The translations under genes were made by a program, and so were the position numbers. Source: Plantago major (lineage: Eukaryota > Streptophyta > Magnoliopsida > Lamiales > Plantaginaceae). From it: a DNA stretch of 64,000 nt. The notes under the pieces are model-generated. The model was not told the origin of the DNA, did not search any database, and saw nothing but the letters and a program-made list of their open reading frames with translations. Position 1 is the stretch's first letter. Each line of letters begins with the position of its first letter. The DNA lies in contig CM048840.1 of the NCBI GenBank assembly GCA_026545765.1, positions 33,050,765 through 33,114,764 of the forward strand. The letters are read 5' to 3'. Below, piece after piece: positions 33,286 through 44,172 of the stretch.

Positions 33286-33693
33286 GATGATAAGAAGGTT
33301 AATACTTGTGAAAATGAAATCCAAAATTGAACTTACCAACTGAAAAAAGAAAATCTTTTAAATTACCAGATTCTCTACTTTTTTTTCTTCTGAAATTTGG
33401 GATCTTGACAGAAGATTTTGACTCATGTGGGTCAACTTGCGTGCGCCTGGTCAACTTTTTGCTACATATCTATCCTATTTTATCCTATACTATAATACTG
33501 TGTACTTTATAATACAATGTGATCCTATCTCAACTTCCCGCTGTCATTTTTTGTTTGTCACAAAATCTCTCGTACTTTTATGAAAACAATCTCTCCTAAT
33601 ATTCACTACTCCCAACTATATTCACCAACAGACTCGAGGGAGTAAATATGTATCTCATATGGAAGTTACTCAAACGTTCCACATTATTTTATA
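32736..33693. other. 3' flank of the DRT100-like gene, intergenic
   Basis: AT-rich; several TAATGTAAT words within 60 bp of the stop could serve polyadenylation. A 34-bp T run is at 33249-33282. The frame at 33327-33512 is not convincing. Confidence 0.45.
33249..33282. repeat. Poly-T run, 34 bp
   Basis: An uninterrupted T run follows CCCCCCC. On the minus strand it would be a poly-A tail, but no SINE or LINE 3' end could be recognised beside it. Confidence 0.9.
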
Positions 33694-33936
33694 CTCTCTC
33701 CGTCCCGGTTTCATCTTTCCGCGGATCCGAGCACAAGATTTAAGATAAAAATGAATAAAGTAGGAGAGATGGTGATATAGTAAAAAAGATATTGAATAAA
33801 ATATGAGAGATAGAAAGTAAGAAATATAGTGATAAAATAGAAAAAATAGTGTATAAAGTATGAGAGAGATTTTCCATTTAAGTGATGTGAAGATAAAGTT
33901 GGGACGGACCAAAATGAAACGCGGGAAGATGAGGAG
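33694..33936. mobile_element. Stowaway MITE, 243 bp
   Basis: The left end CTCTCTCCGTCCCGG and the reverse complement of the right end CTCCTCATCTTCCC are Stowaway-like, with GTCCGTCCC inside the right arm. TA flanks both sides (33692-33693 and 33937-33938). The interior is GA-rich with repeated AGAGATAG-like words. Confidence 0.82.
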
Positions 33937-34049
33937 TATATTTTAAATTAACTAACAATCTAAACAAAGCACCCCAGTCATTTTTCCTTCTGAAAATGAT
34001 GTGTGACACACACCAATAGTTAGTTAGGTATTGATCTCAAATTACATGA

Positions 34050-35071
34050 TGTATTGGCCAAAATTCGCTCTTGCCAACAAGACTGACAATTCGGTCTAAC
34101 AAGGCTACGGCCCAATCCATAGTCCATTAACGAGTCCATCTTGGCTTCATACGCGAGTTGGATTCCAAGAGGTCACCGAGCCAAGCCACCTAGTTGGGTC
34201 GTCATCCAACCAAGTAGTCTACGTCCTACCTGACTCACTTGACCTCCCCAACCTCCCAGCTGGTTAACGAGCTAGCCAACTCACCTCGCAAGACTGACCC
34301 CATCAGTCAGCAACTAACTATCTCGCCATGCGCGACTAACTATGTCAGCCAGCATTGGGCTGACAGACTATGGCAGCCAGCATTTGGCTGACAGACTATG
34401 TGAGCCAACATTTGGCTGACAGACAAGCGAGCTCACCTTGTTTGACTGACTTGGTTAGTCAGGAAGGAACAAACTCGAAACCTCCCTTCCAACTACTTGG
34501 TACATGGTCCAACCCACTTAGGGAGGTCGAACAACCTCACCCTAGATTAGCGGACAGAGTCCAACGACGGTTGAACTATATAGAGAATAGAGGGGAGACA
34601 TGGAGGATCATCGCATTCTGACTGAAAAGCCCTAGCAATCAATCTCTCACGCTTCCATCTCTCTCAAGCTCTCTGATCAACATCAACCGTCACCTACCAT
34701 CATCCACCATCGTTCATCACCATCCATCATCAACCTTCAACCATCCGCCATCATCCATCGTCATCCATCTCTGTCAGACGATTACCAGCTAGCTCCCTCC
34801 TACAAGGTCAGCTAGCCCACTGCCGGTGGTCGTCCACCACGTTACCGAACCAACATGATAAGTTGACCCTTGCCGTCATCTCTCTCCTACCTCTTTCATT
34901 TGATTACGCTGTCTGCCAGTTCTCTAACTTGAGCGTCGGAGTCCATACGGTCGACACCACACCGGTGTCACCTTGGAACCTCACGTCTCTGTTTGCTACT
35001 GTTGCCTTGCAGGTTGCTGGTGCCCCCCAATTTCTAACCCTAATTTGATTGTAGATTTCTGAGCGTCTACA
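34050..35071 (+). repeat. 5' LTR
   Basis: Starts TGTATTGGCC and ends GCGTCTACA. It contains near-tandem CAGCCAGCATTTGGCTGACAG words (34355-34425; shortened core CAGCATTTGGCTGAC), a TATA box, and CATC-rich short repeats at 34680-34770. Confidence 0.95.
34576..34583 (+). promoter_or_regulatory. LTR TATA box
   Basis: CTATATAG in the 5' LTR, conserved at 47092-47099 in the 3' LTR, probably drives the genomic RNA. Confidence 0.65.
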
Positions 35072-35072
35072 A

Positions 35073-35092
35073 TTTGGCGTCCACCGTGGGGC
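35073..35092 (+). other. Primer-binding site candidate
   Basis: TTTGGCGTCCACCGTGGGG starts 1-2 bp after the 5' LTR. The TGGCG beginning complements a tRNA 3' CCA end. I could not name the tRNA. Confidence 0.65.
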
Positions 35093-35148
35093 CCCGGCTT
35101 TCAAAAAAGGTAATCCAGTTGCAACCGCGACACGCTAAGCAATCTGTC

Positions 35149-37211
35149 ATGACACACTCAGACGAATACGTTCTCGAAGAGGTAGAGGAGATGGACGTCA
35201 CCGCCGAATCGAGAGCATGGCGGTCAGATCTGAAGAACGCCAAGAAGATCAAGCTCCTTGAGGACGAGAACCGCACTGTCCGCCAGGAGAACTCGCTCTT
35301 GAAGGAAAGGGTGGAGTCTGTCGTCCACCAGGAGGCACTAACATTGGACGCGGCCTCATCTCGCCGACTGACTCACGACATTGGGGTGGAGAACCCACCA
35401 CGCAACACGATTGAGGCTTGCCAGCTGTCTTTTGAAGAGACGGAAGGGGTGATTCCCGTAACTCCATCTCTCAAGTGGTGAGCGCTCCGCCAAGGCCAAC
35501 CCTTGAGATCACTCAGGGTACTACCAGCAGGAGGGTTTCGTTCGAGGGTGTTAACCCAAGGATGAACGACGAATCACCACAACAACGCAACCAAAGCGCA
35601 AGTCGGGTAGATCACTTGCTAACCATCTCTGCAGGTCACGGAAGTAGCAACGAGGAGCTAGCCTCCAAACCGGTGAGCTTGGAAGAGATGATCCAAAGGA
35701 TCCCTGGAGTGCCAGCACTGATCAAGAAGATCTTACCCAACAGTTTTGCTGACTCTCCCTTCGCCGACGCTATAGCCTTGGTGGAGATGCCAACCAAGTT
35801 CACCTTCCCAAGAATGAAGCTCTATGATGGAACGACAGACTCAGACGACCATATCTCACAGTACAAGCAGAGGATGTTCACCATAGCCATCCCTAGGGAT
35901 CTCCGTGAGGCTTGCATGTGCAAAGGGTTTGGTTCCAATCTGATCGGACCAGCCCTACAATGGTATACCAACTTACCCAACAATTTCATTTCCTCTTTTG
36001 CCCAATTAGTCGACTGCTCTGTGGAATAATTCGCAAGCAATCGCAAGCTTTTGAAACTGTCGGACGACTTGTATAGCGTCCGACAAAGACCTAACGAATC
36101 TCTCAAGGAGTACGTCGCAAGATTCAACAAGGAGAAGGTGTCAATCCCCAACTGCAACAAGGACACTGCTGTCAACGCCTTCTGCAAAGGGTTGCCACCC
36201 AACTCGGGGTTGTACAAGGAGCTGACCATGTACCCCTGCCGGACGATGGAAGACGTGCTCGCCAAAGCATGGGCTCAGATCAAATGGGAGGAGGATGATG
36301 CCAACAGACCTTACATGTCAAGCCAAAGTGTTCACAAGGAGCCTAAGCCTGACAGACGAGTTGAACGAAGGGTTCCAGACTATCGTGCTAGGCCATACCC
36401 AACTAAGAGAAGACATGGACCTATTGTGAATCCACCTCGCCCTCCAATCCAACAAAGGAGGACAGAAACCCGAGCACCACCTCCGAGCTACTCCCTCAAC
36501 ATTGACCCAGAGGAGTGTGTAGCAGTCATGAAAAGCATGGGTGACAGAGTTAGATGGCCAGGAAAACTCAGGACACCTCCAGATCAAAGAAACTCCAACA
36601 AGTGGTGTGAGTTTCATGGAGACCATGGTCATACAACTGCAGAGTGTATCTCCCTGCGATTGGAGGTAGCCGAGCTCTTGAAGAGAGGGAATTTGACGAA
36701 GTACCTCTCTGACAAAGGTAAAAAGATCCTCGCCAGTCGTCAGGGCACTGATCTGCCTGAGCCCCCTCAGACCAACAAGGTAATCAATGTAATCTCTGGG
36801 GGGTCAGAGATCAGTGGTGTCTCATACTCTGCGGCAAAGCGCCACAGTAGGCAAACGGTAAGGCCTGAGCCTAACGCTCGCAGAGCATCAGACACCTCTT
36901 CGTCTGACTTGACTATTAGCTTCTCAGACAAAGAGTCTAAGCAACTAATCAGTCCTCATGACGATGCTTTAGTTATTTCAATTCTTATTGCAAATTGTCT
37001 TACGAAGAGAGTTCTCATTGACAATGGGAGCTCTGCTAACATCATTTTCCTAGATGCTCTGACAGAAATGGGCATAGATGAGACTGCCATCCTTCGTCAG
37101 CCGACAACTCTATATGGCTTCAGTGGAGAAAGGAAGTACACGGTTGTGAATGTTACCCTTCCTGTTTATGCAGAAGGCGTCAACCTACCGACGAAGTTCA
37201 GATTCACCTAG
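35149..37211 (+). pseudogene. gag and aspartic protease region
   Basis: The ATG at 35149 opens a frame with an N-terminal coiled coil (about 35220-35330). Near 35470 a one-base frameshift moves the reading to the frame of 35475-36029. This part holds the retrotransposon gag domain (FTFPRMKLYDGTTDSDDHI, then GPALQWYTNLP). A TAA at 36027-36029 replaces what is usually Gln before FASNRK, and the domain continues in frame to 37211 ([19 protein letters not shown]). A zinc-knuckle-like stretch, [14 protein letters not shown], lies near 36607. The protease follows with active site DNGSS at 37020-37034 and a downstream LYGFSGE. The frame ends at 37209-37211, where the expected link between protease and RT is lost. 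It would build the particle and process the polyprotein if intact. Confidence 0.88.
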
Positions 37212-38010
37212 ACTATCCGGATCACAAAGTTCAGATTGGGGCAAGGTTGAGGCCAGAGCTAAGAAAGCAGTTGGTCACATTTCTCAAAGTTCACCATGAC
37301 TACCTTGCTTGGTCACATGCAGACATGACAGGAGTCGACCCAGAGGTTATCACCCACAAACTTGAGGTTGATCCTGATTACCCACCAGTCAAACAGAAAC
37401 GGAGGAAGTTCCCTCCAGAGCGGAACAAGGTTATCAATGAAGAAGTCCAAAAGTTGCTTGATATCGGATCAGTCCGCGAAGTACATTACCCAGACTGGTT
37501 ATCCAACGTTGTGGTAGTAAAGAAGAAAAATGGCAAGTGGCGAGTGTGCATAAACTTCACTGACCTCAACAAAGCATGACCGAAGGATTCTTTTCCACTT
37601 CCACATATAGACATGCTAGTGGATGCTACAGCAGGACATGAGCTTCTGAGCTTCATGGACGCCTTCTCAGGTTACAACCAGATATTGATGCACCCTGAAG
37701 ATCAAGAGAAGACAACCTTCGTCACAGAGAGGGGGACCTTTTGTTACAAGGTCATGCCCTTTGGACTCAAGAATGCAGGAGCCACTTACCAGCGCCTAGT
37801 CAACCGCATGTTCGCTAGCATGCTGGGGGACACCATGGAGGTGTACATTGATGACTTTCTAGTCAAGTCACTGGTCGCCGACCAACACCTAGACCATCTC
37901 CGCCAAGCCTTCTTAGTTCTCCGCATATACAACATGAAGTTGAATCCAGCCAAGTGCTCCTTTGGAGTTTCCTCTGGGAAATTCCTTGGATACTTAGTCA
38001 CACAAAGAGA
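37212..38010 (+). pseudogene. Reverse transcriptase region
   Basis: From about 37225 the frame reads RPELRKQLVTFLKVHHDYLAW, then WRVCINFTDLNKA, a TGA at 37577-37579 where a Cys codon is usual, then PKDSFPLPHID and FMDAFSGYNQI. The catalytic box YIDD lies at 37844-37855, and FLGYLVTQR closes the palm/thumb part. At about 38005 the sequence skips a stretch present in related elements and resumes, in another frame, at LTGRLAALSRF. This small deletion separates RT from RNase H. The enzyme would copy genomic RNA into DNA. The catalytic residues survive but the gene cannot be translated as one piece. Confidence 0.9.
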
Positions 38011-38011
38011 A

Positions 38012-38582
38012 ACTGACTGGGAGGTTAGCAGCCCTCAGTAGATTCATACCCAAATCATCCGAGATGTGCCGTCCATTCTTTGACACTCTACGGAAGAGCA
38101 AAGATTTCCAGTGGACAGACGAGTGTGAGGATGCCTTGCAACAAATCAAGCGTTACCTTATCACATCTCCAGTACTATCGAAGCCCAAGGTTGGAGAGAC
38201 TCTGTTCATTTACCTTGTAGTCTCCGACACAGCACTAAGCGGCGTCCTTTTCAGAGAAGAAGATGGAAACCAACTCCCAGTCTACTACGTGAGCAAGTCC
38301 TTACTAGACGCAGAGACTCGGTACAGCCAGCTGGAGAAGCTGGCCCTTGCACTAGTCACCTCAGCAAGGAAGCTACGCCCTTACTTCCAATGCCATCCAG
38401 TCATAGTCCTCACCAGCTTTCCACTTCGCATTATCTTGCACAAGCCAGAGTTTTCTGGTAGACTTTCAAAATGGGCAGTTGAACTCAGTGAGTACGATGT
38501 CTCTTTCCAGCCCCGCACGGCCATCAAGTCACATGCGCTTACGGACTTCATAGAGGATTTCACTCCAACCGAATTAGGTTAA
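38012..38582 (+). pseudogene. RNase H (first) region of pol
   Basis: The frame from 38012 to 38582 reads LTGRLAALSRFIPKSSEM, then FQWTDECEDALQQIK, YLVVSDTALSGVLF, and YVSKSLLDAETRYSQLEKLAL, the RNase H-like domain that follows RT in Ty3/gypsy. It ends in VSFQPRTAIKSHALTDFI. It is open but out of frame with the RT part because of the deletion at about 38005. Confidence 0.88.
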
Positions 38583-39020
38583 GCGGAAAAGGAGTTATTT
38601 TGTTTGCAGGAGAAGGACAACTTGTAGTGGAAGCTCTCAGTCGATGGCTTCAGCAATACCAAAGGAAGTGGGCTCGGCATAGTCCTTACCTCGCCAGACG
38701 GAGACACAATCCAAAGAGCCATCCGATGTGGATTCAAAGCAGCCAACAACGAGTCCGAATATGAGGCGCTTATAGCTGACCTTAACCTAGCTCGGAACAT
38801 GGGCGTAAAAAGCATTCAGGTATAGTCGGACTCACAGTTAGTAGTTAACCAATTGCAGGGCTCTTATCAAACCAGGGACACCAAGATTGCTGCCTATCTT
38901 CAGCTAGTCAAGGAGTTGCAGTCCTCCTTCGAGGAGTTTTCTGTTTCGCAGGTACCAAGGACGGACAACAGCCACGCAGACGCCCTTGCCAACCTGGGAG
39001 CAGCCATCCAAACCACAGTG
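38583..39020 (+). pseudogene. Second (archaeal-type) RNase H region
   Basis: After the stop at 38580-38582 the reading continues in frame to a TAG at 38625-38627, then WKLSVDGFSNTKGSGLGIVL, NNESEYEALIADLNLA, a TAG at 38823-38825 where a Tyr codon is usual, and SDSQLVVNQ, ending in HADALANLGA. The four acidic residues (D in SVDG, E in ESEYE, D in SDSQ, D in HADAL) are all present. A second RNase H after the first is typical of Tat elements and some Tork-unrelated plant lineages. The three stops show decay. Confidence 0.85.
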
Positions 39021-40347
39021 CCAATGACTATTCCTGTAGTGTATGTACAATGGCCTGCAACATGGAAGGGTGAGCCCGCCAACCAGACAGTGGTTGATAT
39101 AACAACTGAGTCAAGTTGGATGACTCCAATAACATTGTACTTGTCCAACGGAAAACTTTCAGAAGACAAAAGCGAGGCAAGGAGGGTGAAGGCAAAGGCA
39201 GCCCGCTTCACACTCCTCGACGGACAACTCTATAGGAGATTCTATTCAGGACCCCTACTCAAGTGCGTAACTAATAATGAAGCCAGACATGTTCTGACTG
39301 AGTTGCATGCAGGAGATTGTGGCAACCACTCTGGAGCCAGAAGACTTGCCCACCGAGCACTAACAACCGGGTACTATTGGCCAACCATGAGGGCTGATGC
39401 TCTAGACTTTGTGAGAAGATGTGACTCATGCCAAAAACACTCACACATCAACCATCTCCCACCAGAGAAGCTACACCCATCCATTGCTCCATGACCTTTT
39501 ATGAAATGGGGGATGGACATAGTAGGGAAACTACCCACTGCACCTGGCCAACGAGTGTACATCTTTGGCGATGGCATTACTTCACCAAGTGGGTTGAAGC
39601 AGAAGCCTTCAAGCAGGTCCGTGACACGGAGGTAAAAAATTTCATTTGGAAACATCTGATTTGCAGGTACGGAGTCCCCTACGAAATCGTGACAGATAAT
39701 GGCTCCCAGTTCATAAGCTATGAGTTTCAAGATTTCTGCAAAGAATGGGGAATCAAGCTTAAATTCTCCACTCCACGCTATCCCCAAGCGAATGGACAAG
39801 CGGAGTCGACCAACAAGACTATCATGAACAATCTCAAAAAACGGCTGTAACAAGCAAAAGGATCATGGGCAGAAGAACTTCCAGGTGTCCTATGGTCATA
39901 CCGAACCACACCAAGTACCCCAACTGGAGAAACACCATTCAGCATGACATATGGAACTGAAGCAGTCATACCCATAGAAGTGGGACTACCCACAACAAGA
40001 TACAAAATGGCTAGCGAGCAGACCAACGATGCAGAATTGGCACACGAGCTCGACTTGGTTGACGAACTCAGAGAAAGAGCCATGATCCGGAGCGCCGCCT
40101 ACCAACAGAAGGCTGCACAACACTTCAACAGGAACATTTGCATACGAACCTTCGAACAAGACGATTGGGTTCTACGCAGAGTATTCCAGAACATCAAGGA
40201 GACAGGAGCTGGAAAGCTTCCAAATTGGGAAGGTGCTTACAAGATCACAAAGGTAGTAGGCAACGGAGCCTACAAGCTAGAAACCAAAGAAGGATGACAG
40301 ATAGCCAACAGTTGGAACGCCATCCACCTAAAGAGATACTTTTTTTG
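39021..40347 (+). pseudogene. Integrase region of pol
   Basis: The zinc-binding HHCC module lies at about 39303-39442 ([21 protein letters not shown]). A TGA at 39492-39494 interrupts before [12 protein letters not shown], which has the first catalytic Asp at 39516-39518. A frameshift near 39550 moves the reading to [12 protein letters not shown]. The second Asp is in TDNGSQF (39695-39697) and the Glu in QAESTNK (39803-39805), with exactly 35 residues between them, the D,D-35-E pattern. A TAA at 39848-39850 and a TGA at 40295-40297 follow, and the GPY/F-like tail ends at 40345-40347. No chromodomain is seen. The active site residues survive, the reading frame does not. Confidence 0.9.
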
Positions 40348-42120
40348 ATACACCTGTTCTTTTGAGATTGATCTTTTGTTGAAAACACCCCGAACTGACC
40401 AGGGGCAAGTCGGTTATCTAACCCGACTGGCAGTTTGGGTAAACGCCCCTCCCCACCCCCACCCCCCATAAACGTTTTGCAGGAGCATGAGACATACAAC
40501 TAGTCTCCATTCCTTGATGCTCCCAAATCACACAGCGACATGGGCATACACATCCTCGTCCAAGGTACAACTACTTATACCCATGAGATTGATTTCTCAC
40601 TACAATCAGCCGACCTGACATGGGGCTAGCTGGCACCTAACCCAGCTATGCAGGTCGGTCAACCACCCCAAACCCCCCCCCCAAAAAAAACCTTTCCAAG
40701 AGGATCGATTCCACTCATGCTGCAGGATGACATCTCATGAGTATGGCTACAGTAATGCACACGCGGAATATCTTACTTCCAAGTGATCATCCAACTATCC
40801 ATCGAACTGAGCAACAAAAACACATGGACTCACATCTATTCTGATTGGTTTGCACTTGCTTAATCCATGAGATACGCAAAAAACAGCTCCATGGTTTAGA
40901 CAAGTGGAAGCCTTTCAAAATTGATGATCACTACCATACAAAGAATGTCTGTTCCATCCACCTGTTAGCAGGTAGACTGTACAACAGTCAGGCAGACAAG
41001 AGCTCTCTACCTATTTGAACGATCTCAATCGATTTATCGAGTCTAGTTGTCAGCAAAAATAAACAAACAAGCATGACATGCTGCCACACCATTTGTATTC
41101 CAAGGTATGAACCAAAGTCGCCTTTTGAGATTGATTTCTCTCTATCACAACCAACCTGACCAGAGGCTAGTCGGTCAACTAACCCGACTAGACATGACGG
41201 TTAAACGCCTCCCCTCTCCAAGAGGGTCCATCACTGATTCGACAGTTAAGACACAGGGTGAACTCCACAAAGCGAATTGTCTGACAGACCTAGTGTGGCA
41301 ACCAAATGCAAGCTGATACACAACCGTCTGACAGACGCAGCTTGGCACCCACCTGCAAGAAGATTGCCTTAGACGTCTGGCAGCCGCATGGCACCCAAAT
41401 GAAGGCCGACAAACATAGCTGTCTGAAAGACGAAGATTAAGACCTCATCAAAAGCTAACTGACATAGATGTCTGACTGACCAGGCATGGCGCCCGCCCAA
41501 CGAAGCAAACAGATGCGATAATAGTTCAAACACTACTCCTTCGGACTAGAGCTTAAACTGGGGGACAAACCTAGTAGACACGGTCCGATAATGCATCGCT
41601 TGGAGGTTAGTCTGCAGTATTTCATTCAAATCAGACTTGTAAGACAAGCATGACTGCATGATTTTTAAATATGTCAGACTTACTATCATGAACTACGTTT
41701 TAGCCTTAATTCTGAAAAACAGAAGCGTCGTTTTGAGCTACTTTACCTATGTTTGATATGTCTAGTCAAATACTTGTACTCATTAAGTTATATGTTTGAA
41801 ATCATGTCTGTTGCAACTATCGTATAAGTTCAATATAAGACTTATAAGCAACCCACCAGGTGACACTCCAAAAAGATTCTACAAAAATATGAAATATGAC
41901 ATTAAGGAGTCTACGCGGCTCAAAATACCCGAGAACAGCCGAACATACAGAACTGATCCAACCCCACGAGGGTAATACGAATCACAATGTGCAAGTACGA
42001 ATGACAAAAAGTACTAACAAGTTGAATCCAACATGAGGAGCGACAAACAACGACAAAGGAAAAAGAAACAGTTCGTGAAACAACATCTAAGTTTCACCAT
42101 CTAGCAAGAAAACCACTAAG
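40348..42120. other. Tat 3' region between pol and antisense gene
   Basis: No protein domain is seen. A diverged block with GACCAGGGGCAAGTCGG...ACCCGACT, then AACGCC and CCCC, recurs near 40400, 40612 and 41155, each about 60 bp. Words such as GTCTGACAGACG recur at 41280-41500. Confidence 0.55.
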
Positions 42121-42159
42121 TGGTATCAACTCCATCGACACCTTCCTCCAAGCAATCAT

Positions 42160-44172
42160 CAAACTGGCCTGGAATCATCACACCCTGCTCGGCCATATAC
42201 ATCTCACACATCCTGACTTCATATTCATAGTAGCTTCCGAGCTCCCCCTACTTATGGCCTTCAAACAGAACGCCCTCTCATTCAAGATCAATTGATGGTC
42301 TTCATTCTGCTTGACCGCATGCAGTTCTGCCATCAACTTTTCGTTCTCCTTAGTAGCAGAAGCCAATTCCATCTCAAGCTTAGCGGCTTTAGCCGCCTCA
42401 CTCTCAACCGCAGCCAGCTCCCCCTTGACCTTAGCCAACTCCTCAAGTGCTTCATTCTTACCTTGGAAATAGCGTAATGCTTCGCCCTCAAGTCGGACCC
42501 TCTCCCTCCTAAGTACCGCAACATAATGTTCACTGATCCGATGCTTCTTCGTAATAGAAGCTAACTCCGCCTCCAGCAACTGCACGGCCTTGCCCATATA
42601 CCCTATAGCGCTCAAGGTCTACAAGGCAGACATCAACGATTCATGCTTCGATTTAAGCACATAAACGACAAAGGGAAACGCTAGATGGTTGCGGAGACTA
42701 CCTTGACAATTTGGTTGAGAGAATAGTCCGTCAAAGGAGTCACTTCATCTCTCACCAGCTGATCAAGGTTGTCCAATGTTAACACCCTTCTAAGTTGATA
42801 GTCGACGAAGGACTATCATCCACGTCACCACGTGCCGCCATAAATGGTGAGCTCACACCTTGCCCGACCAAGGATGGAACAGAGGCAGTCCTGGCAAGAC
42901 TTTGCGAGGCTCCAACCGGGCTACCTGGTGGAACACCAAGCAAGGCGTCTGTCTGAGTATTTGGAAGGCCGCCCGCCATAGCACCCGACTGGGAGGACCA
43001 CCCCTAGCTCCGAAGGATCAAGCCTCGGCTTCTTCGCATACCGCCCCAACAAGTTGTCCACTTTCTCAACTGGAGCCGCGGCCGACTTCATCGTTTTCAT
43101 CGACCTCGCTACTTTGATAGCATACTCATCTCCATTGCCTGTCCATACATGGAATGAAAGAAAGGCGCCATCAAAACTAGTTGTCTCAAAACACTTCACA
43201 TCAACATGACCAATCTAAGAAGGTCGTTACCTCCAAACGACTGGATGATGGCACGCCACATGCTGCATGTCTTTAGTGTAGTCGGACTCAAGAGATGGTC
43301 GATCGATCTAGTTATGCTAGAGACATCTCTTATCGCTTTAACCACCATGTCCCCATCATCTAGCATATCCTTTCTTACTTGAACGCCTGTAAGAAAGAGT
43401 GTTCAAAGTTTAGTCCAATATGAAAAATGCAAGGAAGAGATGAAGCAATCATACTAAAAGGCAAGAAAATCGAACTCACCAATAGGCTTCCACGATGTCG
43501 GAACCCTTGCTAAGTCCGCAGGCTCAAACACATGCTCACTACTCACCAGGAAATATCTATCCTTCCAAGTTGGCTTGTCAGACGCATTGCTAATGTAGAC
43601 CGAACCGTCGACACCTTGCCTCGAGTTGGTCTGAACCCGACCTTTATCCGATGAGACTTCTTTCACTGTGTAAAAGTGGCAGAAGGTGTCGACAGACATC
43701 TGAACATTCATGACCTCACTTAGCACCTGCATCCCAAGAATAACCCTCCAAGCATTGGGCATCAGCTGACTAGGCGCATCCTGAAGATTGTTGAGTACGT
43801 CAGCCACAAACTTGGGGAGTGGGAGTCTGAGCCCTATCTTGAAAGCGACTTCATACAAGCAGACCATCACCGGGATGTCCCAATCTGCTCGCTGGTCCGC
43901 CAAGGGAAGTTGAGACCCAAGACTCTCTGGAATCCCATAGAGACCCCTCATGTGCGACAAGTTCGCCTCACTAAGAACTGAGGGTACATCGCCGGACAAG
44001 ATACCAGTATGCTGACCCATAGCAGACAAAGACCCGCTATGTGAGTCCTGGCCGTCAATCCTACTCGACCGTGAGAACACAACCAATTTGCTCGGGCGCC
44101 CTTCCTCGATCTACATATATTCAAGTTTAAACAGAAAGAAAGCTTCATCCAAAAATCCATGAAGAACACCAA
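42160..44172 (-). CDS. Antisense multi-exon gene of the Tat element (PF04195-like)
   Basis: On the minus strand a gene with clear splice signals opposes the element's pol. Its main exon (44086 or further upstream to 43480) encodes VAFKIGLRLPLPKFVADVL, APSQLMPNAWRVILGMQVL and KPTWKDRYFLVSSEHVF. This is the signature of the plant 'putative gypsy type transposon' domain (PF04195). A donor at 43479 and an acceptor at 43387 join it in frame to an exon at 43386-43231 (VQVRKDMLDDGDMVVKAIRD). Further exons lie near 43199-42921 and at 42615-42178. The last is a long coiled coil (LEEELAKVKGELAAVES-like heptads). Such antisense ORFs are known from Tat elements, and their function is unknown. Stops near the 42980-42780 exons suggest decay. 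The exact start and the middle exon borders are uncertain. Confidence 0.65.
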
